A stretch of 64,000 nt of DNA from NCBI GenBank assembly GCA_037157565.1, contig JAZHRO010000003.1, forward strand, positions 37,833,001-37,897,000, written 5' to 3'. The stretch comes from Thalassia testudinum. Its lineage: Eukaryota; Streptophyta; Magnoliopsida; Alismatales; Hydrocharitaceae. A model generated the notes under the pieces. It saw nothing but the letters and a program-made list of their open reading frames with translations. It made no database searches and was not told the origin of the DNA. The translations under genes and the position numbers were made by a program. Positions 45,630-58,095 of the stretch are shown piece by piece. Numbering within the stretch: position 1 is the stretch's first letter; each line of letters opens with the position of its first letter.

Positions 45630-47303
45630 TGTTCGAGGTGTAGATCGCGTAAAAGATAAACACTTCATTGTAGTGCGAAATATGTCTTGACAAATAAAAT
45701 TAACAAAACTGGGAGGCCTGGTCGATCACAATGAGGCAAAAAAATGCTTTTGATTTCATTCACTTATTCTAAATCTAATTACTAAATAGCATAGACAATA
45801 AATCGCAATATATATATCAAGCAGAGAGTTAGAGCATGGATTGCATAAATGTAATTATAACTAGAAAAAATTCTAACTATAACATAAACAAAACTATCTA
45901 TATAGCAGAATAAGGGAACCACGGGTGGTCCGTGGTGGCCTTCTAGAGAGGTTGAGGAGAGCAGGAACGATCTGTTGAGGTGGCTCAATGGATGCTTCAG
46001 ACGAAGATGCAAAGACGGAGATGGGAAGTAGAGGGCAGAGGAGTAGTAGAAGGAGGAAGGAGGAGATCTCTACTTGATTACTACTTGAATGCCTTTGAAA
46101 GAGGACCCGTAGGCCTCTTTTATATCTTCTTGAAGGGGAAAATAGGGCATTGCAGCCCCGAATTTTGTGCAACAAACTTGGATTGATCAGATCCGTTGAT
46201 TGGGAGATCAACGGACCTAATTATGCCTCAAAAAGCCTTCAAAATCCTTCTTCATGCTCAGATGTTCTCTGGTGCTGCCACGTGGTGCAACATGCGCCCT
46301 CAGATTGAAATCGTGTGGCTGTGTACGCTCCGCGCTCGTCGCTTCTTTCGCATGCACCGCAAGGCCTCAAATTGCGCTCGATTTTTTGGCCGTCCGATTT
46401 GGCGATCGGACATTAAAGAGCCGCCTCACAATGCTTTGAATTGTAAAGCCCACGTATCCCCGCACGTCATCACAGGCATATCCAATCGATGCTCCCATGC
46501 CCACCACGTGTTCGTGTTTCCATCACTCAATATTGATCAAACGGTCGAATTTAATCCATGCTCGGCCGTTTCCTACATTGCAACTCAAACCCGTGTTGTG
46601 CGAGGTCTATTGCATGCGTTCTCCACTACGCCACACATGCAGATGGGCGTGGTTACCATTTTTTGTTTGACTACCCTCAACCATTGGATGGAGATCCATT
46701 GGCTAAGGATCTTCCCCTCTTGCTGAAGCCGATGGAGCGAGCGATGTAGCACCTCTGTGGCCATTGGATGATGATCCAATGGTCCACAGTGCACGAGAAG
46801 AGGCCTTTGTAAGTTGGGGGCACAGCAGGGGGCGGCTGCGATGGTGCCACGTGGCACCATCGTGATCATCCGTTCTTCTTCTTTTTATATCTGATGACGT
46901 AGGCCTCCGATTAAGTTGATTTTTACATTGTTGGACAACAAACGTCAATCCAGATCCATCCATGTGGTTGGATTTGTCATTTGAGGTTTAGATCTTCTTC
47001 AATTTGGCCCTTGGCTCTTACTCTTCTATAGACTCCCTAGTGTGCTACAGGAGTTTGATTGATGCGATCTTGGATGCATTGGACTCCCGTCGTTATTCTG
47101 AAGATATCCATATGGTTGGATCTGTCATCTACAGCCCTGGATTACCTGCAATCATTAATACCTCTTAAATAGCATAGTTTACTACATAAAACATGTATAT
47201 CACCACAATGCAGAGTACGATGCGTATGCATGTAGAATGTTCATGTTAAGCTAAGTTCTCGCTTAATTTAGGCAAGTTAGGACCTATGATTGCTGCACAA
47301 TCA
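45630..47303 (-). repeat. Ath-4 5' LTR
   Basis: 1674 bp, TGTTCGAGGTGTAGATCG to GCACAATCA, paired with 20393-22060. U5 motif 45720-45740; TATA box ATATAAAAG on the minus strand at 46124-46116. It abuts ORF-X at 47304. Confidence 0.88.
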
Positions 47304-47903
47304 CTCTCAAGAAAGTGTCATCTAGTGGGAAGGGTTCAAAATCAATCTTAGAAAAGTAGCTATTCTTCCTTACAGAATCCTTAAAATTGCACTCCAACTT
47401 AGGTCGTGGCTCTCCCATGGGAGATGCATCTAGCATAAAGGGGTGGATGTCATCCTTAATGGGGTAAGTTGGGTAGCTAATGTCTTCTTTATCTTGTTGG
47501 CTTGCTTTCAAAGACTCTCCTAAGAGTTCCATCATTTGTATTTGCATTTTCAATTTTTCTATCTTCAAAGTGGAGAGGTCATCATTGCTACAAGGAGAGA
47601 AGTCAGGCTCAAGATTGTAGTACCTAGGAGTTTCCATCCAACTGTTAAAATCATTCAAGAAGGGTAGGTTGGGTATGTCTTCAGTATGTAGGATATCAGG
47701 AAGGTGTATCCCACTCCTAGGTTCTACTCACTAATTTGTGGCATAAGCAGGCCAATACTCCAATAGTATGAGTAAAAAGGATCCCACTGGTTGTCATTTT
47801 GTTCATCTAGGAATGGACCATCTCAGCGTATGGGGTCAAAAATTATAGAATGGGGGTAAGGGTGTGGGCAAGAGGTATAAGGGAAAAGGTCAAATCTCTC
47901 CAT
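47304..47903 (-). pseudogene. ORF-X, N-terminal part (unknown protein, broken)
   Basis: A possible start ATG at 47903-47901 gives MERFDLFPYTSCPHPYPHSI. A stop (near 47840) and a frame change near 47720-47760 follow. From about 47690 an open frame runs into Ath-4: LNDFNSWMETPRYYNLEPDF, a coiled-coil-like KIEKLKMQIQMMELLGESLK, then acidic sequence up to DDTFLR. The frame matches the continuation at 20388 once Ath-4 and one TSD copy are ignored. No domain is recognised and no PBS or LTR of its own was found beside it. It may be an unfamiliar retroelement ORF or a host gene fragment. Confidence 0.5.
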
Positions 47904-48009
47904 TTCTACCACACACCAAAGTTAAATTTTTCTGAATACAAACACAAATTGAAGGACTTTTAGGTCTTTACCAATTTAGGCATTTGGTTTTAAGTTAGAT
48001 TGCAAGTGA
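47904..48009 (-). other. Short unassigned flank upstream of ORF-X
   Basis: AT-rich sequence between the ORF-X start and the solo LTR at 48015. No PBS is visible, so the LTR is not the 5' LTR of ORF-X. Confidence 0.4.
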
Positions 48010-48014
48010 CAATA

Positions 48015-51000
48015 TGTTAATTGCTCTGAATTGAATTTTAAAATCAATGCGTTGTAGTATAGATTGAATCAGCGCGAAAAACAAATACAATTTATATTCG
48101 AATGAAAGTTCAAGGTCGAACATAGGGAGCAAGTGGCAAATATGAATCTCAAAATTGCAATTCAAGCACAATAGAAGCAATTTATAAAAGAACTTCAAAC
48201 AAGAAAGATATATAAATTAAAGCAAATGTCAATAATGCAAAAAGAATGGGGTAAAATGGTGATTTGAATCACCAATTACCCCTCACAATTATATCAAATA
48301 TTTCAATAGTACTAAGCAACTAAATTCCATATAGGATGAGTGCATAGTGCACTCCCTTCAGAGATCAACTGATAGAACTCCAAGTGCCAAGAGGGCACTC
48401 TTCCTCTTCCTTCCCTTTCTCTCTTCTTCTGCCTCCTTAAGCTTCAGAGAAGGCATAGGCTCAGCAATGCCAGCAGAGGCAAAGGCCTCCCTCAGATTTC
48501 ACAAGTGTTGAGACTAGGGTAGTAGAGAAAAACTCCCTCCTTCCTCTTTCTCTCTTTCTCTTCTTCCTCTCTCAGAACTAGGCAAACCAGATCAGACCCA
48601 AGTATCCGGGTTAACAGACCGAGACTAGACCCGTGAGGCGTGAGTGCGGGTGAGGGCATGCGTGAGGCGCGTGCGGTGTGGGGACCTCACCCCCTGTGCA
48701 TGCTGAGGCAATGAGGCACAAGTAGAAATTCAATTTAAACCACTTGTGGGCTTTGGCACTTTCCGATGTGGGACTAAGTTGTCCATTGTTCCTTGCAGCG
48801 TAGTAGTAGTGGGTAACACTTCCAATTGAAGGCAAAGGCATGGCTATGGTCTTCAATCCAGGACCTGGGAAGAGTCCTGGAGATGCTTTACATCGCCTGG
48901 GTATGGAATTGACGAAGAACATGGCTACAGGAGCTTGAATGACATCGGAGGAGGCAGTGGCGACGGATCTTCGACGGCAACCAGAAACCACAAACACGGG
49001 CTAAATGCCCAAATCAGTATGCTCAGAAGGTTCACCGGACCATAGCGAGTGCAACGGTGGCCATGGTTTCTTGTGTACACGTGTTTGGAGGGCTGACAAC
49101 AAGGAGAATGAGGATGGAAGGTGGGTGTGTTCGACAGGGAGGTAGATGGTATTAAATAATGTGCTATGGATGCGTTTATTTAAAAAGATCGTTGCAGTTC
49201 GCATTTGCAATGTCGATTTTAAATGAAGAAATGGATGTGAGTCTGAGTATTGAACACAGGGAGGCATGAAAATCAGATTTTTCTGTCACTTAGTGTCACG
49301 GAAATGGCGGGTTTTCGCTTGCAAGAAAACGTGGGAGAAAAGCAAGTGAGAGAGAGAAAGAAAGAGAGAGTAGGGTTAGAGTCTTTAAAGTCATGGCATT
49401 CACTTAGATCGAGATGGAAAACAACATCAATACTATATTTAACATCCAACTTGAGTTTTACAATTACAACAATAGATAAATGCTTAAACAAAAGTAAAGT
49501 AAAGCTAGAGTAAAGGGAGAGAAAGAGAGAGAGGGGAGACGACGAGGCGGCCACGGCAGTGGATGAGGCTCCGTCGCCGGCTTGTCAACTCTGTTGATTA
49601 CAAAAGATGTTAAGGGAAGCTAGGAGGGAGGTATAACACTTGCAAAGGTGTTCAATGCCTCCCATGGGTGGTTGGAAGGGGTTTCAATAGGAAGAAGGGC
49701 TTTCCAAATGAAGAAGGGGTTTTAGCGACGTCCGGAATGTCGCTAAAACCCTGGACGTCGCTAAAACCCTTCCTAAAATGTCGGTGAAGACCCCTTCCCA
49801 CTGATCACACACGTGCGTCGTTCTTCTTCTCCTTTGCGATCCGTGTGCGGCCGCTGAGGACCATTTGATCCCCGATCAACGATCTAGATCGCGTGTGCCT
49901 GCACGCCTCAAGTGCATGTGAGATTGGTCGTCGTCGACCAGCTTAGGTGCACGCGTGGAGCATCGACGCTTGAAGAGGTGCCACATAGCACTATCGAGAC
50001 CGCTTGATGGCGATCGGGTGGTCAAATTTAGACGCGTGGACGAATTTGGTGGATGAGCTGTAGCGGGTGGTTTGAACTTGTGCCTTCTGCGCACGAGGCA
50101 GAAGCGCGACCATTATGCTGTGGGCTCGGATGGTCATGCTTCTCATCAATCCTCAGTAGTTCGATGGAGATCAGATGGCCGTGGATAGCTCCTACTCAAT
50201 GAGACGATGTTGCGTTGCGGCCAGGGGCAGGTCTGATGCTGTCACGTGGCCACCTCGTGGCCGTTAATCATCATATCAATGGTTAGAAATTCTTGGGTCA
50301 TTTGTGGGAGCTCTGGATGTTGAATTTGGCCGATTTCGAGTCCATTGGACTTCGTTCATCGCTCTGAATCCATCTGTGTGGTCTGCTTGCTCATCTAAGG
50401 CCTGTTTTGACATGGACTTGCGCAAACGACCATTAATACTGGTTTATAAGCAATCTTAACATGCAATGTATGCAATGCTCCCATGCTCCTTTCATGATGT
50501 GCTATTTATGCATATTATCTTTAAGACCGACCCCGTTTGGCAGAATTATCATTGTAGAATGTATTGCTATCATTAAACCCTAAATTTCTTTAGGGCTTTT
50601 AGAGGGTGAGTCATGGTGGATCTTTTGGAGTTGGTGGCATGAAGTTTGATGCGGTGTGGCGATGGCACGGGCTCATCAGAGTTCTGCCGACCATGAAGAA
50701 GGTGAAGTGCGGGAGGAGTGGCTGGCAATTGTGTGTGTCATAAGTGTGGGAAAGAGAAATAGAGTGAGAGAGGGAGCGATAGAGGGACTTAGCTAGGTGA
50801 AAGAGAGGTGGAGGCAATCGATTTTGGTCGACCAACACTGGAGAAGGAGGAGAAGACGGCAAGACGGCGATGATGAAGTAGGCGGAGATGTGCCCTCCCA
50901 TTGGCTGGGGAGGGTTACAATGAAGAGAGGAGTTGAGAGAGCTGACCAATTTGGTCGTTGGACGGCCGGAGGAGGAGGATCTAAGAGGGTAGCTGGAGCA

Positions 51001-52009
51001 AGGGTTTTGGTGGCCGGGAAGGAGAATCTAAGGTGGTTGACTCACCAAAACTTGCTGAGAGGATGCGCAAGGCCGTAGACGTCCTTTTATATGGCTCTAA
51101 ATGGAGTTCCAAGCTTGGAAACAAGCTTACAAACTCTGAGCCCTTCGTCGGCGATAGATGCCCACTCAATCAAAATGTTCGCATTAGGATTCTAGGGAGA
51201 TTTTGGATCCCTGGATGGGCTCATTTGGAAGACAATTACTTGACAAGTTTCCTTTTCAATATTGAGAGGTATTCGTCAAGAAATCACAATGATCTTGCCA
51301 TCTTAAGGTCGCCAATGTTTGTAGGATTAGGATTTCCTAGTGGCAGGGACCTTTCTGTGAAGATGATTATAAAGTTAGGGACCGAAATGCAAAGCATTCA
51401 TAAGTTAGGGGAAAATGTGTGAGATAAAAGGGTTAGGACCAAAATTGCAAACATGATCTCAGATTAAGCACAAATTTTGGTAAAAGGAATTCAATGGTGA
51501 AGTCAGATTTTGGTTTTGACTTAGTTTGACTGGGTAATTTATGTAAAAATCCAAATTAGGGTAAAAGTTTGCTTGTGGCTCTATTTTAGGTCAAGACAGG
51601 TTCTGATGGTCAAATCAAGCATAGCAAACCCTAAAGAATATTTTTATATGAATTTTAAAGGGTTTAGGTGAATTTTATCATGACCAAAACCTCAGTTAAT
51701 TAAGCAGGTCTGCTTTTAGGGTTTCAGATTTCATTTAATTCTCAAAACATGCGAAAATCAACTTTTTACTATTCTAACCCACTTGTTAGACTTTTACGAC
51801 CATTTAACCTTTATCTAACACCTGAGAAAACCCATGGTTGTTCTGCATTCAAGTTGTGATGGTAAAATTATAGTTTTAACCCTAGTTTCTTGTATTTCTC
51901 TCTAAAAGGATTTGCAATGAATTATGGCCTTCTGGTGGTCATGTAGGAGCATTTAATGACTTGATCAGATCAAATTGAGCTAGTTATGTCTCATGATGGT
52001 GTTCCATCA
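48015..52009 (-). mobile_element. Solo LTR of the Ath-1/Ath-2 family, host to another solo LTR
   Basis: It starts TGTTAATTGCTCTG and ends GTTCCATCA. The TSD CAATA is perfect (48010-48014 and 52010-52014). Net length without 49211-50466 is about 2.74 kb, as in its relatives. U5 motif at 48114-48130; an AGTCCCACATCG motif on minus near 48765-48776; TATA box TATAAAAGG on minus near 51087. Unlike its relatives I do not see the GACGTC hairpin near the U5 end. Confidence 0.85.
49211..50461 (-). mobile_element. Solo LTR of a distinct 1.25-kb family
   Basis: Ends TGTCGATTTTAAATG and GCAATCTTAACA, TSD TGCAA perfect (49206-49210 and 50462-50466). U5-like motif GAACACAGGGAGGC near 49253-49266. An inverted repeat TTTAGCGAC ... 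GTCGCTAAA lies at about 49723-49746. The distal part resembles the Ath-3 and Ath-4 LTRs. No coding domain. Confidence 0.8.
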
Positions 52010-52014
52010 CAATA

Positions 52015-53182
52015 CAATTTGTTCAATGAATTTATGCACCTATTATCGACCTATGGAATTCCTAAACAGACCTAGTTGGAACTTAGGTGCTCTTCCCTCA
52101 AGTTCAAGTGGTAGAGTACTCTAAAGACGGAAGATTGAGGGATGTAAGTAGGCCCGAGCCTTCCTTTGAAGTTGTGCTTTCATGATGCTTCTTGGAGTAT
52201 CCCCCTCCTTGGAGTTACAAAACCTTTGATCTTGAGTTTGAAGCATTTCAGAATCCAATGGTAGGAGGGTTCTTTCCTTGGAGCTCAAAAACCTAGGAGT
52301 GTCTAAATGTGTTCCTTGGTGCAAAAATCAAGCATGTGCGCATACACCATAAAATTTTGAGTTTGAATTTTGTGAATCGCATGACAAGTTCTTAATTCAT
52401 GTCCTTCGTTTTTAGTGTACCTACTTTAATTAAGTTCTTTCCAAGAAAATATGATCACTTGTTAACTTTTTTGAAGACAAACTTGGTGGTAATGCATTTT
52501 AAGTCCAAGTGCAAATGCGCGACAAGTATGCTAAGAAAAGAGGACACACCTTGCTCTCTAGCAATTAGAAATGATATGCACACAATGGATTAAATATAAA
52601 TATAAAAGTAAAGCATACAACCATAAATGATCGACTTAGGGGTAGGCAACTTATAGCAGGCAGCTCGAGAGTTTTCTTTTTTTTAACTATGTTACTTATG
52701 CACAAACAATGGAAAATAAGATCAATCCACAAAAGAAAATAAAAAAACTAAGTCTAAAGAAATGGGAACAAACTCACAAAAATTACCTACGCAAGAGCCT
52801 AAAAGAAGGTTAGGGGACAAGCCCCTCAAAACCACCCCAGAACAAGGGTCTCAAACGAATGTCCAAAAAATAGTGTTCAAAATCTAGCCACTGAAGATTG
52901 GTGAAGATGAAAATGATAATCACTCTAGGTGCTGTCCTTCGATGGTGGAAACAAGGTTCACCTCAATCATGAGTGCAACAGCTATAGTGCTCCTTCTCCC
53001 AATGTGTGGCCCACTGGCGACGTCAAGGGTCGTTTGATTTTTGAGTCTGGTGTGGCAAGATGCAGGAGATATGCGTACCTCACACCAAAAAGATTGAAGT
53101 GACATACAACTCAAACAAAAATAATGTGTGAACAAATAAGTAAATAAGTGCGAGTTTAATAGGCCCATGTCCTCCTTGACAA
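52015..53182. other. Unassigned AT-rich sequence
   Basis: No ORF with family support, no LTR ends and no TSD pair were found. By position it continues the flank of ORF-X upstream. A short A/T-rich run is near 52670-52745. Confidence 0.4.
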
Positions 53183-54993
53183 TGATGCCTTTCGAAAACA
53201 CGATTTTTGTTTCTGATATAGTTTTGCACATGAAATGTTATGTCATTGTATTTAGTTATGTGGTAGAAAATCACTAAACAAACAATTAAAGTAACCACTC
53301 AAAAGAGCTGGTTATACCCATAGGGAGGCAATGGTGTATTAAAATTTGCTACTATTGAAATCCAATGTTCACTACTGATTTCTCCCAAAAATTATGTCGA
53401 AAACTACATTAGATTTGAGTTTAAATGAAAGCGCAAGTTGAAATCACATTTATGCCAAATAGGAGAGAGTTCAATGTAATGTGCACCATAATAAAATAAT
53501 AATAAAATCCTTACAATGGCACTTCAATGTAAATACAAATAAAGCTTCTCCTATAGCAAGATTCTTTCAAGAATTGAAAGAAAACCCACCTAGATTAGGC
53601 TAAGAGATTGATTTGAAAAATAAGTTAAACAATGAAGGGGGTTCTCATAAATTCACTAGAATAATGATATCAGAAAATGAAAGTGGCAATGGCATCAGCG
53701 GTAATAACTAATTGAGGCAAAAACAAGGGAAAGATTTGCCCTTGCTCGCATGCACGGAGGAGGGCATTGTCGGTGGTGAGATGCTTGGAGAAGGATCTAT
53801 GGACTGAGGTCTTTGTGGCGGTGATGGAGGTGCTTCACAGCATGGCCAGAGCTGGCCGATTGGAGAGGATGATGGCGGTGGGTGGGCGACTTGCTGTCGC
53901 AGTGAGTGCACGAGCAGCTGTGCGTGGTTGCGGTGCTAGGTGCACGTGTTGGCGAGGGAGTGTGCAGGATATTGGACATGCGTGGACGTGCGGAGGTGAC
54001 TTACTGCTGGCTATGGCGAGGCGAGCATGCAGACATGGGGTTGTTACAGCCTGAGCGAAGGCAGGCTTCACTGGGTGAATGCAGGCACAGGCAAATGCGT
54101 GCATAGCAGCACTTGGCTGACGGGGGAATTGTTGGTGGTTGATGAGTGGTGTTGGTGTTGGCGATGACGTAGGTGACCCGAGGTGGCTACTGTTGTTGGT
54201 GGCGAGGGGATGAAGTTTGGGTTCTTGTCGGTGGAGGTGAAAAAGAGGAAGAAGAAGAATGACAAAGAAGAAGAAAAGAAGTGACGTGGGGGATGGGGGG
54301 TTTAAAGAGGATAAGGAAGGTGATGGGCGTGTGTAGTGGTGTGCTATTCTGTGGTGGAGGGTGATTGTCGTGTACTAATAAGTGCACTCACGGTAGCACA
54401 GCTACTCCAATTTGACGGTGTGTTCTGTCACAATGCATGGCCACGATGGTGGAGCGGACTGCCATGATCGAGGCTAGTAGTGGTGTGGTGGAATTAGCTT
54501 ACGCTCTGCACAGTTATGGGTCAGGGTGGAGGCCTCTCGAGCTTGGTGTCTTCCTCACCTTTCTTAAAGTTGCAGGGGAAGAGAAACAAACGGAGGAGGA
54601 ACATTCAGATCCACATCCTTAGCTCCTCTTCACTACCACCTTCATTGCTAGATCTGGCCATGAATGCCTTTTTGGAGAGGAGTGGTTCCTTGCTGCAATA
54701 ATAAGAACAAGAGATTGAATAAAGAACTGAGGGTAATTTATCCATAAGCCCTCAAAAGTAATGTGAAATAAATAATGCGTGTAATGCAACCTAATTGATT
54801 AACTATTCTAATGCATACTTATTCTAAGTGAATTTTAAATGTATTTAGATATGAATGCAATGCATGAAATATTCAAACAAGTGAATATATAGACTAATCT
54901 ATTTACATCTTATTGTATGCTATTTATATATTATTATTAATATAATATCTAGACATTAAAATACATAAATAGCCCACAAATATGGGTTCATCA
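53183..54993 (-). mobile_element. LTR of the 59792-61657 family, without matching TSD
   Basis: About 1.81 kb, TGATGCCTTTCG to GGGTTCATCA. It aligns with the solo LTRs at 27698-42410 and 59792-61657: near-identical order of U5 motif (53311-53330), GGTGGTGAG-rich middle and AT-rich end with AAATAGCCCACAAATATGGG. Flanking 5-mers are GACAA and CTTAT, so no TSD. No PBS or PPT lies beside it. Confidence 0.7.
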
Positions 54994-55392
54994 CTTATCA
55001 GACTAGCATTTCCTGTATTGGGGTACCAGATTTGGATTGATATTTTCTATGGTCAGTCCATTACCCTGGGGGTTTATCTCTACACTATTCCTTCCTCATC
55101 TTTTTTGGAGGAACCTTGTTGTCCTCCCCTTAGCCCTCTCGAGGTTATTAGTCTTGATTAGCATTTAGAGCCTCCTCTGGTGACCTGGGAAGCTTTCATG
55201 CTCATCCTTGTTGGTCGAGCATTTGCCATTGGTATCCATCATCAACTTGACAACATCCTAGGTTACCTCTTTTCTAGGCCTGTATTGTTAGACTCATTTT
55301 CAGGGCCTATTTCTTTAGTTTTGGAACCAGACTTACAGGTTCTTTGGCTATTTGGCTACCAACAAAATAATGGCAGCCCAACTCTGACCTAG
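54994..55392 (+). pseudogene. Unknown ORF fragment between two LTRs
   Basis: Frame +1 is open from the LTR edge at 54994 to TAG 55390-55392 except one TAG near 55159. It is rich in Leu, Ile and Phe: LIRLAFPVLGYQIWIDIFYG, then FMLILVGRAFAIGIHHQLDN and GPISLVLEPDLQVLWLFGYQ. Hydrophobic stretches are short. It lies upstream of sequence similar to the Athila 3' UTR (57226-58150), the place where some Athila elements carry an env-like ORF. That link is inference; no motif proves it. Confidence 0.35.
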
Positions 55393-55400
55393 GTAATACC

Positions 55401-57225
55401 TGATCTAAAGAGTTTTTGCATAAAAATATTGTAGTTCTAATGACAATAGAAATAATGACGTAGTTTAAAGTGGTGGAAATTCCTTAGATGAAAGATTAAA
55501 AGAGATATCAAGTTAAACCACAGTTAAGATGTTGTATCCATAGGGAGGGATTGAGCCCAATAAACTCGCAAATATGAAACTTTTAGATTCAAAATGATTG
55601 ACCAGATGTTTGCATGTAAAAATAAATATTCACCAAAGTCGCATCAGATTACCAAAGATATGCCCTTGAAGAGAGAATAATTATACTATGCATACTTAAG
55701 AAGAGGGATTAAATATTTGAAACAATAATTCAATAGCATCCATCAACCACTATTTGCATAGGAAATATTCATGCATCTTTTACTTTTACCATACGTGAGA
55801 GAACATGATAAAGAGAGAGATCACCAGCCTTTAGAGATAGCATACAAGGAAAAAGAGAGAAAGTGAGGGTTAGAGAACAAAACAACCAAATAATATAAAT
55901 TAATAAATTTAAAGGTTGGAAATGGTATTCAAATGTAATTAGAAATGCCCACCAAAATATAGGATGCTCTCTCTCTCCTCCTAGTGCACAGGAAGAAGCA
56001 CCGTTGGTTGTGCGGTGCTCGGTGGAGATCAGTAAAGATAAGGGCTTCACGATGGCATAGATGGTGTGGGCTGAGGTTGCCGGCGGTGGGTTCGTAATGG
56101 CGGGGTGACCGACAGGAGAACATCTTCGCTGGCAATGGTGGTGGACGTGCGCTACCTTTGTGGTCAACAAGGGTGCTCGTGGTTGTGTTTGAAGTCACTG
56201 ATGGTGTCAGCGTCGAAGTTGGAGGTTGAAGGTGGCAGTTTGGAGTCTCTATGTGTGAAGGTGCATTGGGTTCTTTTGGTGAATAGAGGAAGGGGAAATA
56301 GAGAAGGAGAAGGTGTAGAGCAGTAGGCAAGGGTGATCATGGTGGTGGCTGTGATGGAAGGTGGTGTGCGGCGAAAGCGGGTGAGGGAGAGGATGGCTTA
56401 TTGGCGGTGGCAGTGAAGGGTTGTGTGGAGTTGTAGGTGGTGGTGGTGGTGGGTCATGTAGATGAGGAAGAAGAAGGTGAATAGGAGAAAGAAAAAAATA
56501 AAGAGTGAGAAGGGAAGTGGAGGCGCGGTCGTAGATGGGCGAGGGCAGCTGATGGTGTTGGTTGCAGTGAGGGTGTGCATGCTGTCACCGCGCACACCAT
56601 GGCAGCGAAAGGATGACAAAGATGTTGGCTTCAATCCAGAATGCATGCTACGGCCATGGTTTTTGAGATGGGCACAGTGCCAGACGAGGAAGAAGATGAT
56701 CCTCCTCTTGCGCACGAGCGTCATCTTTTATAAACGTTCCCTAGCTCTCCCTTACTCAATTTAGCTTTCTTCAACGAATGCCTGAGGATATTGAGGCAGT
56801 TGAGGCTTGGAGGGGTGTCGCGAGAAGCTCGGCAAACTTGGGTTGGTGGTGCGTTGAGTGGCGGTGTGTAGATTAGATGTCTGGATTGAGTTTTGGATGT
56901 CACAAAAAGTGCAAATGGCAATACCATGATTGCTGGTCATTAGACATCCAAACTGAGCTCAGGACGTCTTATATAATGCAATTGGACGGCTATCATGTGT
57001 AGGTCCTATTTGCGAATGATGCCCTCCATGTTTCAATAATTCTTGCATCTAGTCTGCATCCACCAAATGGGTAATCATAACAAAATGCTATTAATTGTGA
57101 AATTGGTGCAAAAAATTTTACGCAAACTAAGATATTACCATTGAACTCTTAAGTAATTAGAAACTAGGAACATATAATTAAAGAGTAGTTAGGCTAAATA
57201 TTAGTTTAATAAATTGGACTAATCA
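55401..57225 (-). mobile_element. Solo LTR with near-perfect TSD
   Basis: 1825 bp, TGATCTAAAGAG to TTGGACTAATCA. TSD ATACC (55396-55400) against ATGCC (57226-57230), 4 of 5. U5-like motif TATCCATAGGGAGGGATT at 55535-55552. GATGTCTGG and GACGTCTTAT motifs near 56877 and 56964. It resembles the 1.8-kb family in architecture but only weakly in the middle. ORFs on both strands are GC-rich artefacts. Confidence 0.7.
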
Positions 57226-57870
57226 ATGCCCTTCTATGCAATGGGGGCGTAGCAGATTTAGGCATGGTTAGGTGTACTTAGGGGATATATATAGCATATA
57301 TACATAGTTGCATACATCTGCATAACGTTGCATAGCATGCACCTTCATTAAAAACAAAAAAACAAAATAAAAAAAGTTTGCATTTAGGCCTAAGGTAGAA
57401 TTGAGCTTAACTAGCTGGGCCCTACATTCTTAGGCATAAGACCAGGACGTTAGGTTAGACTAAGTTGACTCTAGGTGACTGACTTTAGATGCTAAGTTGA
57501 GCTACTAGCTTTAGACCCTTAAGATCCTTTGTGGACTTAAAATGAACTCAAGTAGGAGTTAAGATGCGGACCATTCCTCAAGAGGTTGAGGAAGGAAAGC
57601 TAGGGATTGAGTTAAAGGCTGAGTAGCACCTAGTGTCCCTTTTTACCTTTTGGTTTATGGGTCCTTGTAACCTAAGCATCCACATTTCACACAGACTTGG
57701 TCTTGTGTAAATAGTGATCGCCTTAATTCATGTTTTGAAGAAAATTTGGTTCTCTCGATTTTGACTTAGGAGAATCTTAAAAACACAACTTGATTGGATG
57801 AGTTCTTATCACATGAGAGGTGGAGTATATACTCACATTGATAATGCGATAATAGCATGTCACCTCCTCG

Positions 57871-57916
57871 GCACTTGTCTCTTAGGATAGCCATCCTACT
57901 GGGGGAATGTAAGTGC
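57871..57916 (+). other. Two-stem hairpin, probable structured RNA element (copy 2)
   Basis: Outer stem GCACTT (57871-57876) pairs with AAGTGC (57911-57916). Inner stem AGGAT (57884-57888) pairs with ATCCT (57893-57897). The linkers GTCTCTT and ACTGGGGG match copy 1 at 5510-5561, but the outer stem uses different base pairs. Confidence 0.55.
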
Positions 57917-57933
57917 ATTGTGTAGTTTAGGTA

Positions 57934-58095
57934 CCATGGGTGGCCCTATCTCGAAGTGTCGATTGCCACAGGCATGAATTCACTTAAGAAATCCATGGGT
58001 GATACTATCTCGAACTGTCGATTGCCAGGAGTTCTTGGGGTTGCCATGGGCGGTGCCATCTCGAAGCATTGAAAGCTAGGCACCCTTCAAGGTTC
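57934..58095 (+). repeat. Three diverged direct repeats, ~51-59 bp (copy 2)
   Basis: Units start at 57934, 57993 and 58044 with CCATGGG(T/C)G, ATCTCGAA and, in the first two, TGTCGATTGCCA. They correspond one to one to the units at 5577, 5636 and 5686. Confidence 0.75.

Larger units (their letters stand above)
20393..47303 (-). mobile_element. Ath-4, complete but decayed Athila element with nested insertions
   Basis: Order on the minus strand: 5' LTR 47303-45630, PBS 45626-45609, leader, gag 44355-42411, insertion, protease 27692-26947, RT/RNase H 26520-25144, integrase 25143-23760, 3' UTR, hairpin and PPT 22094-22061, 3' LTR 22060-20393. The TSD is ATCTC (20388-20392) against CTCTC (47304-47308), 4 of 5. 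Net length without the nested 27698-42415 block is about 12.2 kb. The LTRs differ at roughly one site in eight in the first 125 bases, so it is an old insertion. It interrupts ORF-X. Confidence 0.88.

Noticed and set aside
48015..52009. 5' LTR of an element containing ORF-X
   Set aside because: TSD CAATA on both sides shows a solo LTR, and no PBS lies at its inner edge.
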